DNA of 64,000 nucleotides, taken from contig CATNEN010000003.1 in NCBI GenBank assembly GCA_950097015.1, forward strand, positions 15,196,001 to 15,260,000. The letters run 5' to 3'. The notes beneath the pieces are model-generated. The model searched no databases. It worked only from the letters and a program-made list of their open reading frames with translations, and was not told where the DNA came from. Within the stretch, counting starts at the first letter, position 1; each line of letters starts with the position of its first letter. Positions 12,101 through 23,000 of this stretch are shown one piece after another. The DNA is from Macrostomum hystrix (Eukaryota > Platyhelminthes > Macrostomidae). Both the position numbers and the translations under genes were made by a program.

Positions 12101-13012
12101 CTCAGACTGTACCATCGATACTATCTACTGATCCTCAGACTGTACCATCGATACCATCTACTCATCCTCAGACTGTACCATAGATGCCATCTACTGATCC
12201 TCAGACTGTCCCATCGATACCATCTACTCATCCTCAGACTGTACCATCGATACCATCTACTGATCCTCAGACTGTACCATCGATACCATCTACTCATCCT
12301 CAGACTGTACCATCGGTAACATCTACTGATCCTCAGACTGTACCATCGATACCATCTACTCATCATCAGACTGTACCATTGATACCATCTACTGATCCTC
12401 AGACTGTACCATCGATACCATCTACTGATCCTCAGACTGTACCATCGATACCATCTACTCATCCTCAGACTGTACCATAGATGCCATCTACTGATCGTCA
12501 GACTGTCCCATCGATACCATCTACTCATCCTCAGACTGTACCATCGATACCATCTACTCATCCTCAGACTGTACCATAGATGCCATCTACTGATCCTCAG
12601 ACTGTACCATAGATGCCACTTACTGATCTGATACTGATCCATCAATTCCATTATTTATTATCGCTTTCAGTACAAGCGGTTCGTGACACTCCACAATGGC
12701 ACACGAGTGCTGATGCTGACAGCAGTTCGTGACACTCCACAGCAGTTGGTGCTGATGAACCCGGGTGTTAGAAAGGCCATCTGGGGTCGAGCCGATGGAT
12801 CGGAGAGATATAAATCGATGCCAACTCCCGGTAAGAAAGCTTTCGAAGTAATTTTCTTGTTCAGTAAAGTATTAATTGACTAAACAATAGACTCCGAACC
12901 AATTGCAGTGCCGTTGAATCTGTTCAACGATGAAAACTTTCCCTCGGATCCCAATGATCCGGACCAGGAGGCTGACAGGCCAGAAAGTGACGACGAGGAT
13001 GACGAAGAATGA
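122..13012 (+). CDS. NACHT and WD-repeat protein (NWD-like), 5' end outside window
   Basis: Cytosolic STAND-type NTPase with a WD40 C-terminal half, like NACHT and WD repeat domain-containing proteins (NWD1/NWD2). Seventeen exons join in one open frame of 1507 residues in the window: 122-641, 1209-1424, 1742-1988, 3126-3377, 3608-3754, 4010-4648, 5151-5304, 5380-5666, 6270-6570, 6718-6737, 7141-7456, 7744-7882, 8027-8201, 8321-8655, 10493-11005, 12671-12830, 12909-13012. Walker A GVSGCGKTS lies at about 430-456 and a Walker B-like PVLVVLDSIDQL near 1277-1312. A helical region (about 1742-4300) precedes WD-like blades such as SVSFWDL-type strands (VSFWDLDKG near 5168) and YIRVWHLD near 10685. 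The tail is acidic and ends in DEDDEE. Most donors are GTGAGT/GTAAGT-like; the exon ending 1424 uses a weak GTCCGA but phase fits. NWD proteins are proposed scaffold or steroid-signalling regulators in vertebrates; the role here is unknown. The N-terminus is not visible. Confidence 0.85.
750..1085 (-). repeat. tRNA-derived SINE, family A
   Basis: About 335 bp, intronic. Read on the minus strand it starts with a tRNA-like head (A-box-like GGCAAGGCGGTTATG, B-box-like GAGCTCGACTC) and continues into a body shared with 2240-2600. The diagnostic plus-strand segment is CACGACAAGCCCCCAAGCC. Recurrence of head plus body elsewhere in the window shows it is a SINE and not a tRNA gene. Confidence 0.75.
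2240..2600 (-). repeat. tRNA-derived SINE, family A (fullest copy)
   Basis: About 360 bp in the intron between NACHT-WD exons 3 and 4. The minus-strand tRNA-like head near 2600-2530 has GGCAGAGCGGTTAAAGC and GAGCTCGATTCC, which resemble RNA polymerase III A and B boxes. The body carries the segments seen at 750-1085 and 22355-22590. A short (TAA)n tract at 2222-2237 probably marks the 3' end. Confidence 0.78.
2690..2815 (-). repeat. diverged SINE-B fragment
   Basis: Resembles the 3' body of the SINE at 19073-19280 in reverse orientation: the AGCTATTGC block, the TGTACAGCT block, the AAGTCCGTGGAC block and a CAGCCCACCC tail occur in the same order. Clearly degraded. It sits in a NACHT-WD intron. 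Confidence 0.45.
4806..5040 (+). repeat. 23-bp minisatellite in NACHT-WD intron
   Basis: About ten near-identical copies of a 23-bp unit (GTCGTGCATTTGTGTCTCTC plus AAG). The unit is not a multiple of three, so it opens all three frames and creates overlapping spurious ORFs. It lies between the exon ending 4648 and the exon starting 5151. Confidence 0.95.
5715..5930 (+). repeat. SINE-A copy, diverged
   Basis: Plus-strand copy of SINE-A: B-box-like GAGCTCGAATCC, then the middle body and the TCACACATGTGTGTACA segment typical of the family. The 5' head is partly lost. Located in the intron before the exon at 6270. Confidence 0.6.
5935..6140 (+). repeat. MITE-D copy, 3' part
   Basis: Shares GACGATGCCAATGTTTTGTG, GGAAGTTGTTT and the GATTGGTTGAATATTTT block with repeats at 9471-10480, 26290-26575 (reverse) and 34925-35310. 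Only the distal half of the element is recognisable. Confidence 0.6.
6155..6240 (-). repeat. SINE-A fragment
   Basis: A short reverse-oriented piece of SINE-A containing GCACGACAAGCTCC and the CCTTCTCTCCGCGACTG block. It abuts the MITE-D fragment upstream of the exon starting 6270. Confidence 0.55.
6765..7118 (+). repeat. 15-bp pyrimidine-rich minisatellite
   Basis: About 23 imperfect copies of a 15-bp unit (CCATCCCTATTCACC). Because 15 is a multiple of three, both strands stay open and give artefact ORFs of His-Pro-Ile and Arg-Asp-Gly type. The array fills the intron between the 20-nt microexon (6718-6737) and the exon starting 7141, reaching to about 25 nt before its acceptor, where it may double as the polypyrimidine tract. 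Confidence 0.93.
8887..9463 (-). repeat. GC-rich tRNA-derived SINE-like element
   Basis: A GC-rich block in an AT-rich intron. At its right edge the minus strand has a tRNA-like head: GGGTCAGCGGCTAACGTCGC (A-box-like) and TAGTTCGATTTAA (B-box-like) about 35 nt further on, followed by an unrelated body of over 400 bp. Only one copy is in the window, so the SINE call rests on the tRNA-like head. Confidence 0.5.
9471..10480 (+). mobile_element. MITE-D copy split by a LINE insertion
   Basis: The left half (9471-9615) and right half (10167-10480) together match the uninterrupted element at 34925-35310. The left end GACCACAGGGCTATTTCAAA corresponds to the terminal repeat seen inverted at the ends of the copy at 26290-26575. 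No coding capacity, so it is best viewed as a non-autonomous DNA transposon. The superfamily is unknown. Confidence 0.65.
9606..10176 (-). mobile_element. 5'-truncated non-LTR retrotransposon (Jockey/R1-type ORF2 C-terminus)
   Basis: A minus-strand frame ending near 9640 and open up to 10154 encodes the C-terminal part of a LINE ORF2: LAQLRSG, then CPRC, and VTHLFAC, the Cys/His pattern found after the reverse transcriptase of Jockey-like LINEs. The insert (about 9616-10166) is flanked by the duplicated target TCAGCATCGT at 9606-9615 and 10167-10176. Its 3' end, at the left, is a (CA)n tail visible on plus as GTGTGTGT. It sits inside MITE-D, so it is younger. Endonuclease and polymerase domains are missing, making it a dead-on-arrival copy. 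Confidence 0.8.
11077..12620 (+). repeat. 33-bp minisatellite, about 46 copies, in last large NACHT-WD intron
   Basis: The 33-bp unit reads CCATCGATACCATCTACTGA then TCCTCAGACTGTA, with recurrent variants (GATCC/CATCC/CATCA; ATCGA/ATTGA/ACCGA). Being a multiple of three it leaves long artefact ORFs on both strands (Pro-Ser-Thr-Asp-Pro-Gln type on plus, Tyr-Arg-Trp type on minus). It lies between the donor after 11005 and the acceptor before 12671, so it is spliced out. Confidence 0.95.
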
Positions 13013-13150
13013 ATTGGCGCCTTCTCCGTTTCGCCTAAAAATTTATTTATTAACATTTTTACTGCTGTAAGGGACGATCTCAGAGACATTTTCATTTCTA
13101 AAGAGATATTATATGCCCCTAGGTTTTCTGTGTTTTTTATTTATTATTCT

Positions 13151-13156
13151 AATAAA
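13151..13156 (+). terminator. poly(A) signal of NACHT-WD gene
   Basis: AATAAA occurs 139 nt after the stop codon at 13010-13012, in an AT-rich 3' UTR. Confidence 0.6.
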
Positions 13157-13322
13157 ATGACATTCTAATTTTATTGATTTTTGGCAGCTTGCCAGAATCG
13201 CAGCGTTATAATTAAACAAATATGCATCATCTTCTTTTTAAAAGTTTATTTAACTAAAGATAGTTGTTTGTGTTTAATTTTATTTGTTGCATTTATTTTA
13301 CTATCAATGAAATAAATACAGA

Positions 13323-13865
13323 GCAGCATCTGGAAGGTTACTCACGAACCCAGTCAAGGCCAAGGCGGTGCAGTCCGCAGGTAAGCGCATGGCCACCGTG
13401 TTCTGGGACAGAGAAGGCATCTTGCTGATCGAGTGGCTACCTGAAGGCAGAACCATCAATGCCCAGTACTACTGTGAAATATTGGAACGGCTGCGTGAGA
13501 AGATCAAGAGTGAGCGCCAGGGAAGGATCACCAGGGGCATTGTGCTGCAGCAGGACAACGCCAGGCCGCATACCTGCAATGCAACTATGGATGTCATCAG
13601 GAGACTAGGCTTCGAGTTGCTGCCTCACCCTGCCTATTCTCCTGACCTGGCCCCCAGTGACTACTGGTTGTTCCCTAAAATGAAAGAGCCTCTTCGTGGC
13701 CATCGCTATGGAAGCCTTTCTGCACTCAGCTCGGCCATCAGCCAGTGGGTACGAGGGACCCCCACGGAATTCTTCGCCCAGGGCATCAGCAAGCTGCCAG
13801 AGAGATGGCACAAATGTGTGCAGCTTGGGGGTGACTATGTTGAGAAGTGCAATATTGACAATTAG
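13323..13865 (+). pseudogene. Mariner transposase, 5'-truncated
   Basis: The C-terminal two thirds of a mariner-family (Tc1/mariner, DD34D) transposase. Visible motifs are MATVFWDREG near 13389, the second catalytic Asp in LQQDNARPHT near 13550-13580, and the third in PAYSPDLAPSDYWLFPKM near 13630-13685. The helix-turn-helix and the first catalytic Asp region are absent. The frame is open upstream to the edge of the homology with no credible start, and no inverted repeats flank it. The open frame over 180 codons suggests a fairly recent copy. It lies 3' of the NACHT-WD gene. Confidence 0.88.
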
Positions 13866-14484
13866 CTGTTCTTTGTTTTGTTTCTTTGATATCTGCAGTT
13901 GTCAGCGAATTTATGACACAACCCTCGTATTTATTGCAAGCTTCCAGCAAGTCGATATTTTTTAACTACGAATGTAAGTCATTGAGTTAGTTAATCTACG
14001 AAAAATTATAACACGTAATTTCTACCGTGTTCGTCGGCCTAGATGTACTAATAGGACTGAATAGTACTCGAAAAGTACGTACTAGCAACTTCAGGTGCCA
14101 TAATGAAGTTATGACGACATACTAGCTGCGAGTTTAAACTGAATGAGTGTACGTGGACACGAGCAAGTTCCCTTTCGTTATAACCATCAATTTGAGCTTT
14201 GCGTGCAAAAATACTAATTCTATTAACGAGCGCTTCACAGAGTTCACACTGAGAAACTACGGGGCGGTGGGGCAATTAATCCATTCTATAGTTAGAACTG
14301 ACTGGCTAGCACCGTTTCATTATTCTGCTCATTTTTACCTGGTTGACAAATACAAAAGCCTTTTGACTGGATAGGAAATATTAACATAATAGGATTACTC
14401 CAAGCATTGTGATGGATAGCTATAATCGATAGAAACCTTGCTAATGCATCAAAAGCAAACCAGAATGCATCGGCTCTTGACAAA

Positions 14485-14494
14485 ATGCATAAAA
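14485..14494 (+). promoter_or_regulatory. TATA-like element of the secreted-protein gene
   Basis: GCATAAAAGT lies about 80 nt before the ATG at 14569. Similar ATAAAAG or TATAAATA boxes lie 50-95 nt upstream of the genes starting at 50645 and 20929, which supports a real core promoter. Confidence 0.45.
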
Positions 14495-14568
14495 GTCAGC
14501 GAGCCATACAGAGCAAAAAGCGAGTCGTGTTAATAGCTGCAATAACAGACCCAGACAAGTGAATCGTG

Positions 14569-15778
14569 ATGAAGCCTATTGTCGGTCAAGGAAGTGAGCT
14601 CTCGGTCATGCTTCTTTTACTGCTGTGCCACCACAGCTTGACTGCAGCAGCTTCTGCCACCAAGCTGCTGTCATTCGAGAGCTGCAGGCAGTGCCCCACT
14701 GCAGCCGCCTCTCTGCTGGCTCAGAGGCTGGCCAGCAAGCTTCAGTGCGCTGCTGTCTGCAGCCGACTGAAAACCTGCAACGCATTCCACTTCGACCAGC
14801 GCAACAACAAGTGCTACCTAGGAGACGCGTGTTCCGAGCTCGCTCAGTGGACTGCCGGCGACTGCGGCTCTTACAAGTACACCGATGTGCTGTGCGGATA
14901 CTGCGGTGAGTTGCACAGCTGAGCTGTCACTCTGGCTGCATGCCAAACCCATCAGTGCATTGGAGTCACTCAGTCACCAAGCTGAGCATTCACGCACGCA
15001 TTTCAGATGTGGCCAAGCCCGTGTTCAGCCAGCTGCAGATGAAGATGTTCTACAAGTTCTCTCGGAGCGGTCTGGTCAATGAGGTCAACCCGAGACTGTT
15101 CTGCCTCGCGGCTCACAATGTGACCATAGATGGGAATGGAGCTCAGTTTAAAGGCTACGTGGGCTCATACCTGCGCACTGAGACTCCCGGCTTTGCTAAG
15201 CACCTCGCGTATGGCAGCCAATTCTCCACCTTCGTCAGTGCGAGCCACAATTTCGGCACTAGGTGAGGCATCATAGGCATCATAAAGTTCTGCTGGCTTT
15301 TAGCTCGTAGAATTCAAACTACAAAATTTAAAGGCGTCTCCTTCATATTTGCAGCCGACAATACTACCACAACTTTGTTGCCTGCGGTTCTGGAACTCCT
15401 GGCCATCAGTTCTTCAAGTTTAACACAATGATTTACAACACAGCAGTCTTCAAGCAAGGAGCAACTGCGTTTTCGCTCATGTTGTCATCGCCCTCTGTGC
15501 TGCCATCAAGCGGTCGTCTGACGAACTCCTTGGGATTCTCCTTCAACGGAACAGCGAACCAGCACTTCTTCTCCAATGGCTCGATGGTTTCGGCTGGTTC
15601 GAGTCAAAACGGTGCTACATATGACACTAGTTTCTTTGACTGCCTGCACCTTGGCCAAGCTTTTCCAAGAATCGATGCCAACTGCCTGGAAGGCCGCATG
15701 TTCTGCTACTCAATCAGCACCAAAGTGCTCAACCAGACCGAGTTTGAGCAGATCCAGCAGCTCTGTGATGAAATCTGA
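14569..15778 (+). CDS. secreted protein with apple/PAN-like N-terminal module
   Basis: Three exons (14569-14905, 15007-15262, 15355-15778) give 338 residues. Residues 1-30 form a signal peptide (LSVMLLLLLCHH core). The next 90 residues hold about ten cysteines in a pattern like an apple/PAN domain (CAAVCSRLKTCNAFHFD, then CYLGDAC). The remaining 220 residues are unrecognised; they have sites such as NVTIDGNG, NGTA and NQTE that could be N-glycosylated, and few cysteines. A GTG two bases upstream is ignored in favour of ATG 14569. Probably an extracellular or surface protein; the C-terminal domain could not be assigned. No neighbour suggests its role. Confidence 0.75.
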
Positions 15779-16233
15779 CACGAAACTTGCAGTGACTGTT
15801 TATCGAACAAAAATTAACATTAACCTGTACAAATTGATGGCGCGCGCTACTACAGCAATAACATGTGGCACAACCAACTTGCTGCAGCGGGTCGTTTGTA
15901 TCTTTCTACTTGTTTAGTTTTCATTCTTCGCTGATAACAATCTGTAATATAATGACTTTACAGTCACTGTAAATGTCTGCACTGTTTGAATAATCACATC
16001 CTCGGATTTTTCTAAGGATCCTAATGGATTGGAAAATATTTTCGACGTATGATTACGAAACTAGTCAATGTCAATTAAATAACAATGAGAGAAATTTGCG
16101 TATAGTACTGCAAAAACAAAATTGTTTTTTTCCTCAGTTTTAGTTTGAATAATAAAAAAAATTTCTTTGTAAAAATTGTAGAATCGTTAAAAATCTTAAA
16201 TAACTACCGGTCTGATTGGCATTTTATTTTTTG

Positions 16234-16768
16234 TGCTGCACCCGAACGGAGCAACGCAAGCACACGAAACTCAAGAACACGGACCTAATTTTTGTTGCGC
16301 ATCTTCTGAAACAAGAATCAAGTCGCCAGCTCTTCAGACCGTCGGGATATTCAATTGTTCTGGCCGAAGGTCAGATTTTTCCCAAAAGCGCTAGTGTATT
16401 TCATACACCCCTACACACCAATTAGCACTGCGCCTCAGTGCGGCCTTGGCAGGCCTTCAAAATTTATCATCATGTCACCCGAATGTACCTGCATCATCTC
16501 CGTCTTCGGTGGACACCTACCTTTATCTAGACGGACTGCTGGGCCTTCAAGGGCTACAACAGGCCACTATGGACACCCTGACGCGAATTTCTCCAGTTTA
16601 ACTGCTTAAGCCTAAATATTAGGCGCACCTCAACCACAGTACACCATCGCCTAGTCTGTCAACCAATCAGTCACCACCCAACGCTGTTAGCATTCGGGCG
16701 CTGCCAAATATTTTTTATAAAAGTAAAGTAAAATACGGGCGGCAAAATGGCTTGGTAGTCCTACTGTT
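16234..16768 (+). repeat. dispersed 0.54-kb repeat, copy 1
   Basis: Near-identical, by eye, to 41193-41735 in the same orientation, from TGCTGCACCCGAACGG to GGCTTGGTAGTCCTACTGTT. The two copies diverge only in about 60 bp before the last 30 bp. Short frames are shared but each is broken. No terminal repeats seen. Could be the 3' end of an LTR or other retroelement. Confidence 0.7.
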
Positions 16769-17093
16769 AAGAAGTGGATAAAAAAGCGGTTTTTAATGTT
16801 GCTAGTTGTTTAAAGGCATTTGTTTTCAGTTCGACGTTGCTGCTATTCCGTAACAATAGGTGTTTGTGTGCTATTTGAAAAAATTGAAATAAACAAAGTC
16901 AAATAGCAAGATAAAAATGAAGCAAAAATACTTGTAAAACATTTGTCTCGAGTTTGAAGTTTTTAATAGTCTGTATTGGGTGCATTCATCAGTGAAGTCG
17001 AAATATGACACATTGGACTTAATCAGAACGAGTAGCAAGGGAGAATTGCACGCGGTGTTTTTGGTTCACTTTCGCCCTGAAAAGTGAGTCTTT

Positions 17094-20000
17094 TTACAGT
17101 GCAAAGAGTCGCTGAAACCAGGATCTATTATACTTGATGACCTCAACTTCGTTCTGGTCCTGTGAAGCAGCTCGTCCATCGGCGTGGGCAGAATGCACCG
17201 CTTGCTTCGGTGGAAGAGCGGAATGCAATTGGTAGCTCGCCGGTGTGGCGCAGTTGACCGGGTTTGAGTAGATGTCCCTTGGCGGCTCATAGTGGCTACC
17301 AACAATGTCTGGTTCGGTGTCTGTCTTGCGCGAGTTGAGCGTGCTAATCATACTCGAACACGGATGAATTCTGTTGTTACTGTTTTTGTTGTTGTTTGTC
17401 TTTTCCCGAGGTCGGTTGAGTCCCAGCCATTTAATTGCACTAAAGTAGGCAATCTGCACCATCAGTTCCAGAACTTCAATCAGGGTGATGATGGACACAC
17501 CGACCCAGAGTCCTGCGGAGAACAGAAAGGCGAGTACTCTCTTACGGGCGTTGCTTTACAAAAGTGGAAAATTAGATTTCATCACGAAGAAAGCGCCACA
17601 TTTGCTCACCGAAAATGCCTCCTAAATCTGAGAACAGATTCCTGAGCGGATAGGCCCATTCCTCCCTTGACACGGTCGCCCTAATCGATCTCGGATAAAG
17701 GTCGATCACTGTGAATTGGTGCTCGCTCAGTCTCTGCGGCAGCTCGTCGTACACTCGTTGAAGTTTAACGACTGTTAAATTGTCTTCTCTAGCTAGCTGC
17801 ATCAGGCGACCAAGATAAGCTTTGAGCACTTTTTCATTAGTGTCCCAGTTGGAGTTAATGGAGGGCCAGGCTGCGAGAGTGGTGACAACATTGTGACTGG
17901 CGGTGACACAACGGCTCCTACAGTCCGTGGCTAGACCGCAGGTGCTTTGTCTAGTGCGGACTTGGTTATAACATAAGAAACGACTGCGCACCGTCGAATA
18001 GATTTGAATGTGCTCGGCCAGGTACTCAGTCAGTGGGTAGTACGCCCAGCTCAGATTGGTGATCGTATAACGCACACCAGTGACGTTGTCTTTCTCGTAG
18101 AAAACATCCCGGAAGAAGAACTGCAGAAAGCGGGTCAGAAGCTGAGAAGCACCTTAACACAGAGTGCAACAAACTTGGCTTACCTCCTCTGGCAGCTGAT
18201 GACACGGCGGCCAGACCTCCAGCATGTCAGCCGGCAGTGCCAGGTGCGTGGCCAAGCAGCCGCACCTGTTTGCAAACTCCCGCTGCTTGGCGCGGATGAT
18301 GCAGTCCTGCAGGGTGCCAAAGAAGGTAGCATTCTCGAAATCGCCAGGTCTTGAGTAGTCCCAGGTGTAAGTGGCATTAGGCAGATCCTCGGAGCAGGGC
18401 GATGGCACCCGATTGATGTTGTTGTCAACGCCCGACAGCAGCTGAGCGGAGGTCTTGTAGCCCAGCGGAGCGTTGAACGAGTGACTAAAATCCGGCTTCT
18501 CGCCTGAAATATTTGGGGGGAGAATAGTTTCTAAAGAATGCTCAAGATAATTCATTCAGTGCTCATCCAATAGTATTTGGACAAACTGAATCCACCTGGT
18601 TCATGCAGGACCACTTTGAAGCCATTCATTGAGTCCAGCAGTTGTTCATTGGTGAGAAATGCGGTTGCGTTGCTATGCAGTAGCAGGTAGAGTCCGTTTC
18701 CCTCACCTGGTTGAACCACGGTGCGGTTCATTGGACTAAATGTCAGGCAGAGGAACCTTTCGTGGTGTGGCAAAAGTAGCAGAAAGAAAATTGTGGTGAG
18801 TTGGCGAGCGAAAAAGAATAATAACTGCATAATAGCGCGATTATAGTGCGATATACATTATGGGCTCGTTCTATATTAAGCTTGTGCCAATGACTATGAA
18901 CTACTACTACTTAACCACTACTACTAAGCTACAACTAGAGGTGAATGATAGAGCGCTCTAAAGCGTTTGCCTCTCGCACCAAAAGGTCCCTGAGCTCGAT
19001 TCGGTGCCGAAGTCACATTAATTTGGGGTGCAGCCGCGGAGAGAAAGCTTGGGCCTTGTTGTGCGGTTGGAGAGGATTTTAGCCTAGTGATTAGAACGTC
19101 CGAATCACGACCTGAAGGTCGGGGGTTCGATTCTCCATTCCACTGGACCAATTTGTGTCCTTTGGAAAGGTACTTAAATCTGCTCATGCTGGTACCGGCT
19201 GAGGTAATGGTGGGTGTGGCATTCCCCCAGTCCATGGACTAAACAGCTGTATGCAGCCTTCAGATGCGCCGTGCAATAGCTGCGGCGTAAATTGCACGAC
19301 AAGCCCCCAAAGCCTTCGCTCCGCGGCTCCGCCACAAGGTTCCTTTGTACTCGCCTCAGATTTGAGTTCCGAGCTAGACTGATTACGCTCGTAAGTACAA
19401 AAAGTTTTTTGCTAGCTCTGTTAACTGAGAGTTCCCAGTTCATTTTGTTTGTTTATTTAAATTTGGTAAAAAATAATTTAATTAACTGAATTTTTCAGAT
19501 CAAAGAACCTGAAAAACGATTAATCACAGTACATATGAGTCGTAGCATAGCTATTAAATCAAAATGAGCAAAATCTACGGGACAGTAGATTAGCACGTGG
19601 TCCAATTAGCACTATTTAAATTTTCGTTTAGCAATTGTTATCTGTAATGTTCTTTTTCTGCGCTCTCAAGGTATTTTTGCCAGCTCAGGCAGTGAGCAGC
19701 CGAGATTTCCCGGAAAGTTGACCCGAAGCTGCGGACTGCAGCAGCCGCAACACCTGCAGCACTTCGTCCTGACCGACGCGAGCCGGCAGTCGACGGACGC
19801 GAATGTCTCCTTCGCCGTCGTCGTCCTGACTCACCAGCAGCTGCAGCCGGTCGGCGAGGCGAGCCTCGAGTCGCACGGTGGCGGACGCTACGTCGAACCA
19901 GTTGGAGCGCCTGACCAGAGCGAGCTGGATGAAGCGGATCGCGCTCGGGTCGTCCTCGCTGTTGAACAGGACGCTGAGTCGCTTCTCAACGCCTTCGGTG

Positions 20001-23000
20001 GCCACTGCTCTCGTCACGGCGTCTCTGACGGGTCCGACGAGCGAGCTCGGCAGGTTGAGGGAGCGGACGAACACTGCGGCGAAGGCGTTCACCCTGGAGA
20101 CGGGGATGCGGCGCAGATTCTGGGTCGTCGCCGAGAAGGCTAGCTGGTCGAATCCGGTCCGAACCATCTCGATGAGGGTGGCGTTCTGAGCAGCGTCCGC
20201 CGGTGCGACTGTCGTTGTAGGCGCAGCCACTTCCTCGGCCAGCTCCTCGTCGAGCTCATCGACGGAGCGACGGCTTCGCAGGAAGGAGGCTCCGGCCAGC
20301 CGGCTCGCAGCCGCAGACATTGCGTAGTGTCGCAGTCCGGCCTCGACCAATCGCAGCTCATCGGCCGTGAGACCCCGTGGGACCTGCTCCGTCCACGAGC
20401 GGCAGCGCTTGATGAAAAAGCGCCGTTTGCAGCTCCGCCTTGGCACTGGTGTGAACTTGGCGACCAGCTGAGCGCTGGCCACGCTTCGGATCACGCCGAA
20501 CTCAACCTTCGCGTCATCGATGCGTCTCCCGGCTCCGATGAAGGTCTCGTAGTGGCCGCGACCGACCAGCGTGCTCACGGAAAACGAGAACGTGTGAAAT
20601 GAGACCGAGCGAGCGAAGGCCAGTGCCGACAGTCGGTCGGCCACCTCCTGCGGCAGTCCGCGAGACCGAATGCCGGCCTGCAGCTGAGAGCGCTCGACCG
20701 AGCCCTGAAACAGCTCGCTGTGCGCATTCGGCCCCACAATCAGGCAGGAGGGGCACAGCACTCCACCTGGCATGGGAGACGACAGGTGGCCCACCTGACT
20801 GCGCAGTGCCGAGATCACGCCAGACTCGGCCTGACTACTCAGCGCTCTGATGATCTGCGGCGGCCGCCTTGCCTGCACAGCGGCGAGAAGGCAGCAGCTG
20901 GCAGCGAGCAGGATCAGCAGTCGCAGCATCTGGCTGTGTGAGCTTTGAAGACTTTAAGGACTGAGTATTTAGAGGACTGAGTCTGCCTGACCTCTTTGCA
21001 AGCTGAACGGCCTCTCATATTTATAGGCGGAGATGGCATTCCGTTATCAATTTTAAACTCAACTTGATTTCCGTTCTGGAGTTTCACTTTTCCGTGCGGA
21101 GGCGGACAATTTCAAATAAGGTAATTTTCTAAAACTTTCTGCTGTCCTTTGCATTTTTATCTTGAACTGTACTTTATTGAGCTCGTTGTTCACCACCCGA
21201 AGTGGTTTCCGACTGATAAGGTTCTTGGCTTTATTGGGCTAAAATATACCTTGCGCACATTTACGAGTGAAATTAATTTTAGTTTCCAGATGCACATAAC
21301 GAGAGGGGTCCTTTATGAAGCAAATATTAGGACTTTCAAAGTGTTTGCTAGCTGCATAGCTTCACTTTCAAACCGCGCTGAGCACACTGAGCGGATGTCA
21401 AACTGTTGATTATGGAAGCTACAAGCTGCCATGTCGAAACTTCGAACCCAGGTCCCGTATCCTCTGGCGATCTCCCAGGTGCTCCTCGACTGTCTTCCAT
21501 CGAATTCGCGGAGATAATCAATTGGCACGGCGCCAATCAAGTCAAAAGCGTCGGACTCACGACTTAGAGGTCGGGGGTTCGATTCTCGACTCCACTAGAA
21601 CAATTTGTGTTTCTTAGCAAGATACTTAACGTTAAATTGATGTTAGATAGCATCAGCTGGGTTAATGGCGTCTCCCCATTCCATTTATTGTGTGGACTTT
21701 GGAGATGTACACATTTAAGTTTCTCCAGACAAGGAATTCTCGACAAGCAAATTTTCAGTTTTTCCCATGTTATCCACATACAGTTGATGACGCTCTAAAA
21801 CTATTTTTGGAGATGTTCCTCTGTCTACGCACTCAAAATTTGAGAGGAAGTGCGATCGTGGTCTGCTGTACTTTTGTCTAGAATTGTGATTGATTGATCA
21901 TCGGTCGCCCTCAATCGCGACAAATGACTGATGATTTGTTTGTAGAGAAGGCCACAGCTGACTCTATTCCCAAGTTTGACTTGAGCCGGCAGAAATTCCT
22001 TCAGCTGTCAGCTTCTCACCTTTCCTCGTCCTTGTAGACTGAAAAGTTCCTATAGCTGCACAACTCGGAGTTGTATCGGCAGTACACCACGGTCTCGTGG
22101 GCCTGCTGGAACACGCCTGGACTTCGGTAGGCGACACTCTTCAGGGCCAGTTTGCCATCTTCGTAAGCATCGTATGCTTCAATTGGCACGCTTGCATTGG
22201 TTAAGTTTGTCGGCAGACCCAATAGGTAGAACAGTCTGGGTACATCGTAAATCATTTGCGCCAGCCCACGTGGCTTACCTGAGGGAGGTTAAAAATTTTT
22301 TCAGGAAATTTTCCAAGAAGTCATAATCTTGAGTCACTGCAAAAACGGGCCCCAGTCAACAGCACCATCGTCTCTGAACTCGATTCCCGGGCGATGACTC
22401 AGGTCACAGCCGCTTAGAGAAGCCTTAACATGGTTTTTCGTCCGAAGTTCACCAAACTTTAAAGTGTACACTGCCTGGCAATGAGAATGTCAGGACAGAT
22501 GTGCACAGGTGTGCGAGTGTGTGCCAAGGAGTTGGCGGAATGGGCGAATGGCCTATTCGCTTGCTGCGGGTCTACTTTTGCTAATTTATGTACTAGTGCA
22601 ATCACAGATTTTTTCTTAGAATAATTTTTATGAATTCAAAATCAAGCAAGGCAAGCGAGCGAATGCACCTGTGAGCAGAAAATTATGCGGGCTCATGTAT
22701 TGTAGATGTATGGTAAATCTGCAGACTTTCATGGTCTGGATTTTACGGTTTAATGGTGCATTGGTCTTCTGTTCTTCTTCATGCACATCAGCTCAGCATC
22801 AAGCCTCAATTTCGATGGTTTCTTTAGCGTTTGAATATTTTTTTCTCACCTTTGATAGTAAAATTGCTAGCTATTGCCGGGCTGTCCTCAATGATGAAGC
22901 CTGTAGGGCAGATTGTCACGGCGGGAAATTGCAGGTCGACTTCGTCAGTCAGAAATTCGGTACTGACTGGGTACATGAGGTAGCGATTGACCAGCTGGGT

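Noticed and set aside
11293-12651. Pro-Ser-Thr-Asp-Pro-Gln and Tyr-Arg-Trp-Tyr-Ser-Leu ORFs on the two strands
   Set aside because: Artefacts of the 33-bp intronic satellite. Bounded by good splice donor and acceptor, and flanking exons join in phase without it.
19081-19145. Functional tRNA gene
   Set aside because: A and B boxes are good, but the sequence recurs fused to the same tail at several loci and lacks a proper acceptor stem pairing. It is a SINE head.
19718-20850. Plus-strand ORFs opposite the nested secreted gene
   Set aside because: Shadow frames of a GC-rich coding sequence. The minus frame has the signal peptide, the TATA box and the longest continuous run.
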